Assembly (NCBI GenBank): GCA_051656645.1
Contig: JBOGCH010000046.1
Location: forward strand, 62,001 to 126,000
Length of the DNA: 64,000 bases
Direction: 5' to 3'
DNA from: JBOGCH01 sp051656645
Lineage (GTDB): Bacteria > Bacteroidota > Bacteroidia > Bacteroidales > Marinifilaceae
The notes below the pieces were generated by a model. The model was not told the DNA's origin and did no database searches. It saw only the letters and a program-made list of their open reading frames with translations. Both the position numbers and the translations under genes were made by a program. Shown here in pieces: positions 18,705-28,376 of this stretch (its first letter is position 1; each line of letters starts with the position of its first letter).

Positions 18705-19412
18705 ATGTTAACACCACAGGAAGAGAGTCGTTACGCACGACATCTCGCTCTTAAAGAAATTGGTCAGGAAGGTCAAGAAAAGATAAAAGCCACCTCTGTG
18801 CTCCTAGTAGGAGCCGGAGGACTTGGTTCTCCTATTTCCATGTACCTTGTTGCAGCAGGAATAGGAACCCTTGGTATTATTGACGCAGACACAGTCTCTG
18901 AAAGCAACTTACAGCGTCAAATTCTCTACTCCACGGAAACATTAGGTAAGCCAAAGTGCAATGAGGCCAAACAACGTTTAAGTGCACTTAATCCGCATAC
19001 AAAGATTAATACATATAATGAATGGCTAACTCAGGAAAATGCAGAAGCTATTATTTCAAATTATGATATTGTCATTGATGCAACTGATAATTTACCAGTA
19101 CGTTACTTAATGGATAATGTATGCAAAAGCAAACAAATACCTCTTGTACATGGAAGTATTCGGGAATTTACAGGACAAATATCTATATTTAACACAGTTG
19201 GTGCTAATAGTTATTCTGATCTTTATCCCTATTCATCTGCAGTAGATACATTCAGTCAACCCTCAGGCGTTGTTGGAGCTCTTCCAGGCGTTGTTGGGTC
19301 TATTCAAGCTATGGAGACATTAAAATTCATTCTTGGATACCCTTCATTAGTTGGTAAGTTACTTCTTATTGATTTAATGGAATTAAACTTCACCACGTTT
19401 ACTATTTCATAA
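18705..19412 (+). CDS. thiF: ThiF-like ThiS adenylyltransferase lacking the usual cysteines
   Basis: 235 residues from ATG 18705, 10 bases after the thiH stop; the frame is open further upstream but that part overlaps thiH out of frame. The E1-type adenylation core is complete: nucleotide loop LLVGAGGLGSP, DADTVSESNLQRQ, and IDATDNLPVRY. In ThiF/MoeB proteins a zinc site (two CXXC pairs) and a persulfide cysteine normally follow; here the equivalent segments read SYSDLYP and SQPSGVVGALPG and contain no Cys. ThiS adenylation should still work, but sulfur transfer must use another route. Last gene of the operon, followed by a shared terminator. Confidence 0.9.
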   Translation: MLTPQEESRYARHLALKEIGQEGQEKIKATSVLLVGAGGLGSPISMYLVAAGIGTLGIIDADTVSESNLQRQILYSTETLGKPKCNEAKQRLSALNPHTKINTYNEWLTQENAEAIISNYDIVIDATDNLPVRYLMDNVCKSKQIPLVHGSIREFTGQISIFNTVGANSYSDLYPYSSAVDTFSQPSGVVGALPGVVGSIQAMETLKFILGYPSLVGKLLLIDLMELNFTTFTIS

Positions 19413-19432
19413 TTAATATAGGATATAAATAA

Positions 19433-19481
19433 AAGCGCGAATGGACATTGAAAAATTAAATTCTATATTCCATTCGCGCTT
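19433..19481. terminator. Bidirectional hairpin after thiF
   Basis: Arms AAGCGCGAATGGA (19433-19445) and TCCATTCGCGCTT (19469-19481), 13 bp, with A/T-rich flanks on both sides; lies between convergent thiF and the permease fusion. Confidence 0.82.
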
Positions 19482-19493
19482 ATATTTTAGCTA

Positions 19494-22400
19494 TTAATCT
19501 TCGATATATTCCAACTTTATAGCATCCCCAATCACTAAGTAGGCATCTGTTTTGTCACTTAAACGTAATGCAAATTCTTCACCCTCATTAAGTTTAAAAT
19601 TACCAAAGCTATACCATCCGTTTTTGTGATTCAGGTTTAATTCTAATTTTTCTTCTTCATTACCATAGAGCGCTGTATACTCATAAAATGAATCATTGGG
19701 AAGTCTATACTTCCGGAGCTCATTGTTCCATGCAAAAACCTCATACGTCCCAGTTTTTGGTATTATGGTTTTCCATTCTAAATAATTATTTCCTTCTCCC
19801 CTATTTTTTATTACTGCACTTTGAATTGAGTCACAATATGCAGTTGGAGCTAGCATATAACGCCATTGGGGTATTCTATAATCGCTCAGTGAGATATATT
19901 TATCATTCTCTTCTTCTGCAGTCTTGTTTAGACTTAATAACCAATCCTTTAACATCCGTCTCCCATTGGCATTATGAATTGAGAAGCCTTTATCCTCACA
20001 ATTTATAATAATTACATTTTTATCTTGTAGAAATTCATTATCATCCACAATAATCACGCCTTGCACAGTGTCTGACGTTATTGCTGCATCCGCATACAGA
20101 GTTCCCGAATATTTCCCGGGAATACTTACTGTGATATCTTGCGCCAACTCATATGCTACAGGTTTCCGCTCGTACATCAGTTTTACCTCGCAACAACTAT
20201 TTGCCGGGATTAGGTGATACGACTCATCTTCGCCACTTCCAAAGCCCATCTTTATCGTTATCATGCCATCTACATCAGACTTATTCCGTATAGGGAAAGT
20301 TACTTTATAGCGCTCCTCTTCTGTTAACTTGACTACTGCCGCATATGGTGCTCCTACTACAAACCATGGAGCTTCGCTACTTGTATACCATTTTTTGTAG
20401 AAAGGCTCAATATCTACGTTGTGCTCCGCTTTTAGCTGCTCTATAAAAACTTCAAATTCAAGTGGAGCAAAGTTCCGTTTCTTCTCAAACTCCTTGACTG
20501 ATTTCGCAAAATCTAAACGTCCTAATTTAGATAACAAATAGCTTTTTAATTCATATGCTTTTATTCGTAGAATCTCTGTTAAAAGAGCATTGGATAATGA
20601 CCTATCTAGAAGAGCCTGTTCTAAACTATGATTACGTAAATAAAATAATCCTTTCTCATAATTGGATTTTTTCCACCAAAGCCAATAGAATGGAGAATAA
20701 GATTCCTTCCATGCACCCATTATCCTACCCATTACATTATTCTCTGTGGATGTTATGTGTGCATCAAAGCCATAGAAAAGTGAGCGCCAATAGTGTATAC
20801 TAGGACCTTTGCCCGAATGATATGGCATAAACGGATCTTTTACAGTATACCTAAAGTCATTAATCTTTTTCGCAATCTCATCCTGTGGCTGATTTCCATA
20901 AGAATATCTGTATTTATCAATTCTTGCACGTTTCTCTCCATAGAATACCAACTCCGGAGCTATTAACTCTGAGCAACCTTTCCATGCCCTACGGTAGGTT
21001 GTAAAAGTATGTGGTACCTCTACAAAAGAGAACCTCTTATATAAATATTTCCCTTGCATACCCCACTCTGCTTCATATACCATGCGTCGTATCAACCATG
21101 GTAAAGTATCCACTAATGGTTCAAAATCTTGAATAAACAGGTCATGTCCTTTTTTATCATAATAGTAAATGGAATAAAAACAAGAATCAACTTTCGTACT
21201 AAGATGCTTATAGTTACCCATTGTTAAGGTCACAAATGGTAATCTTTTATCAGATATAAACAGTACGGAACTATCAGTTTCTATCCGCTCTCCTTGAGTT
21301 ATAGGTACCAAACCACTTTTCATAATCTCCGTAACAAAATGTCCATACTGTTCTTCCTCTCTAAAACGCGAGGACGGAGTGCAAGTTGATGTTCCCACAG
21401 GATACCATAGTATCTCCCGAGTAAGGTGTACTTGATTTTCTTGTAAAAAAGCAAACTTCTCGCCTATACGTCCATCTATAGGTGAGTCTTTAGCATCAGC
21501 ACGCGCATTCTCAACTTCTTGCCGTTCCACGTCTAAATAAGCTATCCTCTCATCAATATTACCACTATAAGTAATATTAATTAAACATGACTCATCAACA
21601 TTCATACTATGATCAATAATCACTACTTGTCTATCACGTTTAAATCCAACCTCAGCATCATTAATCACAATGCGTTCCACGTGTAAACCGGGGTTTAAAT
21701 ATAACTTTATACACTCTAAAGTAACTACATTTTTATTATGAGCCAACAGGGATGCAACAACCTCCAATTTCTCATCTTCATGCTTTACTTTCAATCCAGT
21801 ACTATCCACATATACTTCCGGAATTTCCGCATAACGTTCATATAAGTCCACATAACATTTTCTTACATCTTCTCGCTTTGCTTGTATGTCATAATAATAA
21901 AATCCAATACCAACACCTACTGCAAGGATACATGCGTACCCCAACCGCATAGGCCATTTATGGCGAACATCGTTTTCAATACGTGGATAGAGTAATATTG
22001 CCACTCCTATCAATCCAATACCTCCAACTAAATATGCAGTTCTACTAATTATCAGTAATCCTAAATCAGGTAATCCTGTTATATCTGAACCGATTAATGG
22101 GAAATGAAAACCAAATAAGTCAAATACGCCATTAGCAACATCACTCCAATAAAACATTGACATTCCCATATAACCTACACATAATATTATCGATACCGCA
22201 CGGTTGCGCGTAAGCAAAGTAACAACATAGGACAATCCAATAGCAAATATCACTGTAGGAATAGATATAAGCAGTAAAGAAACTAAATATGGTTCTATCT
22301 CTAAATTCATTCCATTAATAACCACTACGACGAAGATACCCACCAAACATGCAAATACATTTAAAAATAAAAAGGCTCTAAACATTCCCCAAGCCTTACC

Positions 22401-22733
22401 CAGAATATAATCCCCGTTTGTCAATGCACGTACAAAAAGTACCTCTTTTGTTTCTGTTTGGACACCTTTAAGTAAGTGCCCGCAAGCAAGAAAAACAATA
22501 AGTAAAGGCTGAAAAATGAACAATATTCGTGACAACATATATGGTAATATCGATGCGATCCTACACATTCGCTGAGCTATTCCTTGATTCTGATTAACAA
22601 TATCTGTAAATCCAACCACAACATAAAAGCACAGAAATAATATCATAAACACAACAAACAACCTATACATCCAACTACGTTGTAATAATTTCGACTCGTA
22701 GTGGGCAATCACTTTTATATTACGTATATTCAT
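19494..22733 (-). CDS. ABC-2 permease fused to degenerate M1-peptidase-like region and golvesin-like C-terminus
   Basis: 1079 residues. Residues 1-270 carry about seven membrane segments of the ABC-2 permease type (ERSWMYRLFVVF-like start, LFIFQPLLIVFLACGHLLKGVQTETKEVLFVRALTNGDYILGK region). The following ~550 residues resemble the M1 aminopeptidase part of the Bacteroidetes permease/M1 fusions (LNPGLHVERIVIND, REILWYPVG), but I find no HEXXH zinc motif. The last ~110 residues (WKTIIPKTGTYEVFAWN, GWYSFGNFKLNEGEEFALRL, AYLVIGDAIKLEY) look like a golvesin-type carbohydrate-binding fold. No ABC ATPase gene is adjacent. Role unknown; probably an envelope protein acting with an ATPase encoded elsewhere. 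Confidence 0.7.
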   Translation of the reverse strand: MNIRNIKVIAHYESKLLQRSWMYRLFVVFMILFLCFYVVVGFTDIVNQNQGIAQRMCRIASILPYMLSRILFIFQPLLIVFLACGHLLKGVQTETKEVLFVRALTNGDYILGKAWGMFRAFLFLNVFACLVGIFVVVVINGMNLEIEPYLVSLLLISIPTVIFAIGLSYVVTLLTRNRAVSIILCVGYMGMSMFYWSDVANGVFDLFGFHFPLIGSDITGLPDLGLLIISRTAYLVGGIGLIGVAILLYPRIENDVRHKWPMRLGYACILAVGVGIGFYYYDIQAKREDVRKCYVDLYERYAEIPEVYVDSTGLKVKHEDEKLEVVASLLAHNKNVVTLECIKLYLNPGLHVERIVINDAEVGFKRDRQVVIIDHSMNVDESCLINITYSGNIDERIAYLDVERQEVENARADAKDSPIDGRIGEKFAFLQENQVHLTREILWYPVGTSTCTPSSRFREEEQYGHFVTEIMKSGLVPITQGERIETDSSVLFISDKRLPFVTLTMGNYKHLSTKVDSCFYSIYYYDKKGHDLFIQDFEPLVDTLPWLIRRMVYEAEWGMQGKYLYKRFSFVEVPHTFTTYRRAWKGCSELIAPELVFYGEKRARIDKYRYSYGNQPQDEIAKKINDFRYTVKDPFMPYHSGKGPSIHYWRSLFYGFDAHITSTENNVMGRIMGAWKESYSPFYWLWWKKSNYEKGLFYLRNHSLEQALLDRSLSNALLTEILRIKAYELKSYLLSKLGRLDFAKSVKEFEKKRNFAPLEFEVFIEQLKAEHNVDIEPFYKKWYTSSEAPWFVVGAPYAAVVKLTEEERYKVTFPIRNKSDVDGMITIKMGFGSGEDESYHLIPANSCCEVKLMYERKPVAYELAQDITVSIPGKYSGTLYADAAITSDTVQGVIIVDDNEFLQDKNVIIINCEDKGFSIHNANGRRMLKDWLLSLNKTAEEENDKYISLSDYRIPQWRYMLAPTAYCDSIQSAVIKNRGEGNNYLEWKTIIPKTGTYEVFAWNNELRKYRLPNDSFYEYTALYGNEEEKLELNLNHKNGWYSFGNFKLNEGEEFALRLSDKTDAYLVIGDAIKLEYIED

Positions 22734-22994
22734 AACTTATCTGTTTATTTAATAACTACAATAACAATATCAAATATATGTTAATTTTATTGTAATTATA
22801 CTTTATTTACAAATAAATATTAAATTATATGCAGTATTTATTTTCATTAATCACCATACTGTCAATTCATAGCATCAAATCCATTTGCGTAAATTTGGAA
22901 AACTACTCTATTCTATCATTTAGAATTTCTATTATTTGACAGACCTTATAAATCACAATTAAAAAATTTATAACCGAAACAATTATACCAAAAT
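22734..22994. other. AT-rich intergenic stretch
   Basis: Part of a 322-bp gap upstream of the permease fusion. I see no ORF with coding character, no clear TAnnTTTG box and no repeat. Confidence 0.5.
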
Positions 22995-23038
22995 AAAAAT
23001 GGCGCAACCGCTCATTACTGAGGAGTTACACCATTTTT
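22995..23038 (-). terminator. Imperfect hairpin after the TonB-like remnant
   Basis: AAAAATGG (22995-23002) pairs with CCATTTTT (23031-23038), with interrupted pairing inside and a T run on the minus strand. Confidence 0.55.
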
Positions 23039-23055
23039 ATTATATACAACATGTA

Positions 23056-23274
23056 CTAAGAAGTTCGTTTTCGTTCAAGAGCAAATCTAATTGGCATTAT
23101 TTGAGACACCTTCACTGGTTTACCTCGCTGTTTGCCGGGTTTCCAATTGGGCATCATTGAAATTACTCTTAGCGCTTCTTTATCCAATATTGGATCAACA
23201 CTTCTTTCAACTTTAGGGTTGCAAACCTTTCCTGTCTCATCGATAATAAATGAAACCAAAACCGGGATTGTTCC
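23056..23274 (-). pseudogene. TonB C-terminal domain remnant
   Basis: The minus strand encodes VSFIIDETGKVCNP, SVDPILDKEALRVI, MPNWKPGKQRGKPVKV and MPIRFALE, which is nearly a whole TonB C-terminal domain. The normal membrane anchor, proline-rich linker and preceding sequence are missing. Homology-like residues (GTIPV) run up to base 23274, where an in-frame TAA (23275-23277) closes the frame in the loop of the upstream gene's terminator. A TTG at 23257-23259 is the only plausible start (67 residues). Either a decayed TonB gene or a domain-only protein read from a transcript leaking through the terminator. It keeps its own downstream hairpin. Confidence 0.65.
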
Positions 23275-23295
23275 TTAAGGAACAATCCCGGTTTT
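23258..23295 (-). terminator. 17-bp perfect hairpin after the PFOR gene, overlapping the TonB remnant
   Basis: Arms 23258-23274 and 23279-23295 (core CCGGGATTGTTCC) with a TTAA loop and a T run on the minus strand, 26 bases after the PFOR stop. Confidence 0.85.
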
Positions 23296-23320
23296 TATTA
23301 GTTATGGATTAATTATCTTT

Positions 23321-26300
23321 TTATTTGCTGTAATCCATTGCCGCACGACGTTTGTAACCTTCATAACGCCATCTTGCATCATTTTCAGTATGCTCAAACA
23401 ATAAATCAGCTAACTTAGGCTCAGCTTTAAGCAATGAGTTAAAACGAACCTCACCCATCAAGAACTCACGGAACTTAGCGTAATCCGGCTCTTTTGAATC
23501 CAATTGGAAAGGATTCTTACTCTCTGCCTCAAGCATTGGATTGTAGCGATATAGTTGCCAGTAACCACACTCAACAGCTTTTTTCTCTTCAGCTTGAGAT
23601 TTACCCATACTTGCTTTAAGTCCGTGACTAATACAAGGAGAATATGCAATAATTAACGATGGTCCCGGATAAGCTTCAGCCTCCTTAATCGCTTTCAAAT
23701 ATTGCGCCTGGTTAGCACCCATTGCCACTTGAGCTACATATACGTATCCGTATGACATTGCCATAGCACCTAAATCCTTTTTACGTACTCTCATACCCGC
23801 AGCCGCGAATTTAGCAACCGCACCAACTGGTGTTGATTTCGATGCTTGTCCACCGGTGTTTGAGTAGATTTCAGTATCCATTACAAGGATATTTACATTA
23901 TGTCCTCTTGCAAGTACATGGTCAAGACCGCCGTAGCCGATGTCATAAGCCCAACCGTCACCACCAAATATCCATTGTGATTTCTTAGTAAGGAATTTCT
24001 TAAGATTCAACACCACTTTAGCTGCAGGTGCTGGGTCTTTCTCCAAAGCAGCAACAAGAGCATCTGTTAATGCGATAGTTTTATCACCATCCTCGTATCC
24101 TACCATCCAAGCGTCAATAGCAGCTTTTGAGTCCGCATTGAAGCTATCTATATTCTCATTAATAACACGAGCAGCACGTTCGCGAAGATGCAACGCTCCT
24201 TCGGCCATACCAAATCCAAACTCAGCATTATCCTCAAATAATGAGTTAGCCCAAGCCGGACCACGTCCGCTCTTATCATTTGAACAGTAAGGTGTAGATG
24301 GAGCAGATCCACCGTAGATTGAAGAACATCCGGTAGCATTAGCAATCATCATACGCTCACCATACAACTGCGTAATTAATTTTATATAAGGTGTTTCACC
24401 ACAACCAGCACAAGCTCCTGAGAACTCGAATAGTGGTTGCGCAAATTGAGAGTTCTTTACGTTAGTTGGCTCAACCGGTGTTTTATATCCAACTTTCTCA
24501 TGCATGTGTTCCCATGCAGGAATTTGATTTTCCTGTGTTGTTAATGGCTCCATAACAAGAGCTTTCGTTTTAGCAGGACAAACATCAGCACAGTTTCCAC
24601 AACCGGTACAATCTAATGGAGAAACTTGAATTCGGAATTCAAATCCGGCAAGATCTTTACCAATCGCAGGTTTGGTTCTTATACCTTCAGGCAGCGCCGC
24701 AACCTCTTCAGGCGTCAATAGGAATGGACGAATAGCTGCGTGAGGACAAACATAAGCACACTGGTTACACTGAATACAGTTATCTGTAATCCATTCCGGT
24801 ACATCTATACCAACACCGCGTTTCTCATATTTTGTTGTTCCTGATGGGAATGTTCCGTCTTCATAGCCTGAGAAAGCACTTACCGGTAAATCATCACCTT
24901 TTTGTGCATTCATGACGTCAACCACATTACGAACAAATTCCGGACGTTTTGCATCAACAACAGGAGCCTCATCTTGCAACGTTTTCCACTCTGTTGGCAC
25001 TGCAACTTTTATTAAGTTCTCTGCATCACCACCAGCATCAACGGCAGCATAGTTCATCTGAACAATAGCTTCTCCTTTTTTACCGTATGATTTTTCGATC
25101 GCCTTTTTCATCTCTTTAACCGCCAATTCATAAGGAATTACCTCGGTAATTTTGAAGAAAGCACTCTGCATAATGGTATTGGTACGGTTACCTAAACCTA
25201 GTTCCTGACCAATCTTAGTTCCATTAATAATATAGAAGTTAATTTCATTCTCAGCCAAATAACGCTTCATTGCAACAGGAAGATGCGCTTTAGTTTCCTC
25301 AACACCATAAATAGAGTTCAAAAGGAATGATCCACCTTTACGTAAACCTTTTAATACATCATATTGATGGATATATGCAGGAACGTGACAAGCAACGAAA
25401 TCTGGAGTTGTAATTAAATAAGTTGAACGGATTGGTTTATCACCAAAACGAAGATGCGATGCTGTAAAACCTCCCGACTTTTTAGAGTCATAAGCAAAAT
25501 ATGCTTGACAATATTTATCAGTTGCACTACCAATAATTTTGATAGAGTTTTTATTTGCACCAACAGTACCATCTGATCCTAATCCGTAAAATTTAGCAGC
25601 GTAAGTACCTTCGGCAGATGTACGTACATCTTCTCCAACAGGAAGTGATTTAAATGTAACGTCATCAACAATACCTACTGTGAAATTATTTTTAGGCTCA
25701 TTCATTTCCATGTTTTTATACACGGAAATAATCTGAACAGGAGTCACATCTTTTGATCCCAATCCATAACGGCCACCAACAATGATAGGAGCATTTTCAC
25801 GTCCGTAGAATACATCACGAACATCTAAATACAATGGATCGCCATTCGCTCCCGGTTCTTTAGTTCGGTCAAGCACTGTAATGCGTTTAACACCGGCAGG
25901 AATTACATCCAATAAATATTTAGTAGAGAATGGACGATACAAATGTACTGAAACCATACCTAGCTTCTTGCCAGCTGCAGCCTCATAATCTACTACTTCC
26001 TTAATTACCTCTGTTACAGAACCCATTGCAATAATGATGTTTTCCGCATCAGGAGCTCCATAGTATGTAAACGGACGATATTCGCGTCCAGTAATAGCAC
26101 TAATTTTAGACATATAATCTGCAACCATGTCCGGCACAGCATCATAATATTTATTCGACATTTCACGCCCCTGGAAATATACATCCGGGTTTTGAGCCGT
26201 TCCTCTTGTTACAGGCGATTCTGGCGATAACGCACGATCTCTAAACGCTTGTAAAGCCTCCATATCCACTAATGGGATAATATCTTCTTCATTAAGAAGC

Positions 26301-26857
26301 TCTATTTTTTGAATTTCGTGCGATGTACGGAAACCGTCAAAGAAATTCATAAACGGCACTCTTGACTTTATAGTCGTTAAGTGTGACACTGCCGATAAGT
26401 CCATAACTTCTTGAACAGATCCTGATGCCAACATTGCAAAACCGGTTTGACGCGCTGAATAGACATCAGCATGGTCACCAAAAATGCTTAATGCATGCGC
26501 AGCAAGTGCACGTGCCGATACATGGAATACACATGGCAGTAATTCCCCTGCAATTTTATACATATTTGGTATCATTAAAAGCAAACCTTGTGAGGCAGTA
26601 TAAGTTGTTGTCATAGCCCCGGCTTGTAACGAACCGTGTACAGCACCCGCGGCACCACCCTCGGATTGCATTTCAATTACTTTTACAGGCTCACCAAAGA
26701 TATTTTTGCGTCCTTTAGCAGCCCACTCATCAACGTTCTCCGCCATTGGAGACGATGGAGTAATAGGGTAAATGCAGGATACCTCGCTAAACATATAAGC
26801 TATGTGCGAAGCTGCGGCATTACCGTCACATGTAATAAATTGTTTTTGTTTTGCCAT
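23321..26857 (-). CDS. nifJ: Pyruvate:ferredoxin (flavodoxin) oxidoreductase, single-chain
   Basis: 1178 residues, the usual length for the homodimeric enzyme that converts pyruvate and CoA to acetyl-CoA, CO2 and reduced ferredoxin. Domains in order: TPP-binding pyrimidine domain (GNAAASHIAYMFSEVSCIYPITPSSPMAE), transketolase C-terminal-like part, the gamma-like domain, a two-cluster ferredoxin domain with CIQCNQCAYVCPH and CTGCGNCADVCPA, and a C-terminal TPP domain (CAGCGETPYIKL, GDGWAYDIGYGGLDH, NTGGQASKSTP). All cluster cysteines are present. The AAA ATPase gene ends 44 bases upstream on the same strand. Product could be reoxidised through ferredoxin-linked pathways; it receives pyruvate from lactate oxidation elsewhere in the window. 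Confidence 0.98.
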   Translation of the reverse strand: MAKQKQFITCDGNAAASHIAYMFSEVSCIYPITPSSPMAENVDEWAAKGRKNIFGEPVKVIEMQSEGGAAGAVHGSLQAGAMTTTYTASQGLLLMIPNMYKIAGELLPCVFHVSARALAAHALSIFGDHADVYSARQTGFAMLASGSVQEVMDLSAVSHLTTIKSRVPFMNFFDGFRTSHEIQKIELLNEEDIIPLVDMEALQAFRDRALSPESPVTRGTAQNPDVYFQGREMSNKYYDAVPDMVADYMSKISAITGREYRPFTYYGAPDAENIIIAMGSVTEVIKEVVDYEAAAGKKLGMVSVHLYRPFSTKYLLDVIPAGVKRITVLDRTKEPGANGDPLYLDVRDVFYGRENAPIIVGGRYGLGSKDVTPVQIISVYKNMEMNEPKNNFTVGIVDDVTFKSLPVGEDVRTSAEGTYAAKFYGLGSDGTVGANKNSIKIIGSATDKYCQAYFAYDSKKSGGFTASHLRFGDKPIRSTYLITTPDFVACHVPAYIHQYDVLKGLRKGGSFLLNSIYGVEETKAHLPVAMKRYLAENEINFYIINGTKIGQELGLGNRTNTIMQSAFFKITEVIPYELAVKEMKKAIEKSYGKKGEAIVQMNYAAVDAGGDAENLIKVAVPTEWKTLQDEAPVVDAKRPEFVRNVVDVMNAQKGDDLPVSAFSGYEDGTFPSGTTKYEKRGVGIDVPEWITDNCIQCNQCAYVCPHAAIRPFLLTPEEVAALPEGIRTKPAIGKDLAGFEFRIQVSPLDCTGCGNCADVCPAKTKALVMEPLTTQENQIPAWEHMHEKVGYKTPVEPTNVKNSQFAQPLFEFSGACAGCGETPYIKLITQLYGERMMIANATGCSSIYGGSAPSTPYCSNDKSGRGPAWANSLFEDNAEFGFGMAEGALHLRERAARVINENIDSFNADSKAAIDAWMVGYEDGDKTIALTDALVAALEKDPAPAAKVVLNLKKFLTKKSQWIFGGDGWAYDIGYGGLDHVLARGHNVNILVMDTEIYSNTGGQASKSTPVGAVAKFAAAGMRVRKKDLGAMAMSYGYVYVAQVAMGANQAQYLKAIKEAEAYPGPSLIIAYSPCISHGLKASMGKSQAEEKKAVECGYWQLYRYNPMLEAESKNPFQLDSKEPDYAKFREFLMGEVRFNSLLKAEPKLADLLFEHTENDARWRYEGYKRRAAMDYSK

Positions 26858-26901
26858 TTTGCTTGATTTAATGTGTTATCTTTTTACTAAAATATTTTCT
26901 T

Positions 26902-28077
26902 CTAATATATAAAACCAAATAACCATAATGGTATTGTATTTCCTTCCCCTCTCTCAATCATATCCTCTAAACACAATACTTTCTTAGTACATTTTTGCAA
27001 ACATCCCTTACAAATATTTACCTGAAATTTATTATCAATTTGCAAATCACACTTTGTCCCTACATGGATTGAGTGCTTAGGATTGATTTGACTTATAAAA
27101 AACACCTGGCGCATACGATGATCATCCAACTGATCTAGACAAACCGCATTTAATAAATTGGCATTGTGAATAAATACTCTATCCGGTTTTCTATTTCCTT
27201 CATCTGTATTTTCCTCATTATAGAGTAATGTAATTAAACGCGCATCATTCATATATCGCAAATAATTCAGAATTGTTGCTCGCGAAACTCCTATTTCACT
27301 GCTTAATTTGCTGATATTTACATTTGTATTTTCGGCAACACCAAGTCTATACAACAATCTTTTTAATTTGGGCAAATAGGTCAAATCTATCTGATTACTA
27401 TATGGAATGTCAAACTCGAGTGTCAAATTTATATTCTTCAACAAATAGTCAATATGCGACTTCTCTGCCAAATAGATTGGATAAAATCCATAGCGCAAGT
27501 AATTGCTAAAATGAGCCAATGGACGCACCTTAGAGGTAATTTCTGTCGCTATTTCCTGATGACGCTCCACAATATCCTCAAATGTATAGGTAGAGAACTT
27601 TTCGCCCGTTTCAAGTTCTAAGAATTCACGAAAGGATAAACCACGTAAATTATACATTGCAACAACATCTTTCAAATGTTCGTTACATTTAATCCGAACA
27701 ATTGAAGATGTCGTAAACACAATGTACAAATCTTGAAACGTATCATATGCTCGGCGCAGATCAGCATCCCAACCCGGAAATTTATGAACCTGGTCAAGAA
27801 ATATCGCCTTTCCGCCCAAATGGTAAAAACGTTCTAAAAAATTGAATAATCCTTCGTCCGAAAGAAATAGGTTATTTACATTTACATATAAAGCATTCTC
27901 GTTATCCGCGTAATGTTCCCGTGAAAAGTCCAATAAAAAATTGGTTTTCCCCACTCCCCGAGTTCCCTTAATTGCGATTAAACGGCATGATGGATCAATC
28001 TTATCCATCAATTCACGACGGATTGTAGACTTCCGTTCGCGTAGTAATATCTTATATGTTGCACGTAAACTTTCCAT
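26902..28077 (-). CDS. AAA ATPase of the ATPase-AAA_14 / DUF4143 type
   Basis: 391 residues from ATG 28075-28077 (MESLRATYKIL); a longer frame to 28176 adds a segment with no family character. Walker A is AIKGTRGVGKT, Walker B AIFLDQVHKFPGW; then LRGLSFREFLELETG, which is the conserved hallmark of this family, a wHTH-like part (ISKLSSEIGVSRATILNYLRYM) and a C-terminal region with Cys-rich NICKGCLQKC. These ATPases are very common in Bacteroidetes, with no settled function. Placed ahead of the PFOR gene, possibly cotranscribed. Confidence 0.85.
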   Translation of the reverse strand: MESLRATYKILLRERKSTIRRELMDKIDPSCRLIAIKGTRGVGKTNFLLDFSREHYADNENALYVNVNNLFLSDEGLFNFLERFYHLGGKAIFLDQVHKFPGWDADLRRAYDTFQDLYIVFTTSSIVRIKCNEHLKDVVAMYNLRGLSFREFLELETGEKFSTYTFEDIVERHQEIATEITSKVRPLAHFSNYLRYGFYPIYLAEKSHIDYLLKNINLTLEFDIPYSNQIDLTYLPKLKRLLYRLGVAENTNVNISKLSSEIGVSRATILNYLRYMNDARLITLLYNEENTDEGNRKPDRVFIHNANLLNAVCLDQLDDHRMRQVFFISQINPKHSIHVGTKCDLQIDNKFQVNICKGCLQKCTKKVLCLEDMIERGEGNTIPLWLFGFIY

Positions 28078-28284
28078 TTTTACTTTATTATTGCAATGCA
28101 AAACTAAAAATATAATTGGAATTTTGCAATCTACAGATAACAAAATCCGGCACTTTTTGATATTTATTTTTTGCAAGGCAAAATAATGACGCTTTAAAGT
28201 AAGCTCTCAACGTAAATAAATAGTAAGTTTTTAAAAAGTTATGGATAATTATAATGCGTGTGTAACCATAAGCTAAATAACTGT

Positions 28285-28300
28285 CAAATAGCTCTATTTG
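28285..28300 (+). promoter_or_regulatory. 16-bp palindrome upstream of pyrD
   Basis: CAAATAG/CTATTTG arms with a 2-base centre. The gap between the ATPase and pyrD (28078-28376) is otherwise AT-rich; I see no exact -7 box. Confidence 0.25.
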
Positions 28301-28376
28301 TGTAACATAAATCCACGCCTAAAGTACTAAGAGATATAGGTAACTACTCGTTTTATTAAGCTTTAAAAAGGTTGAT

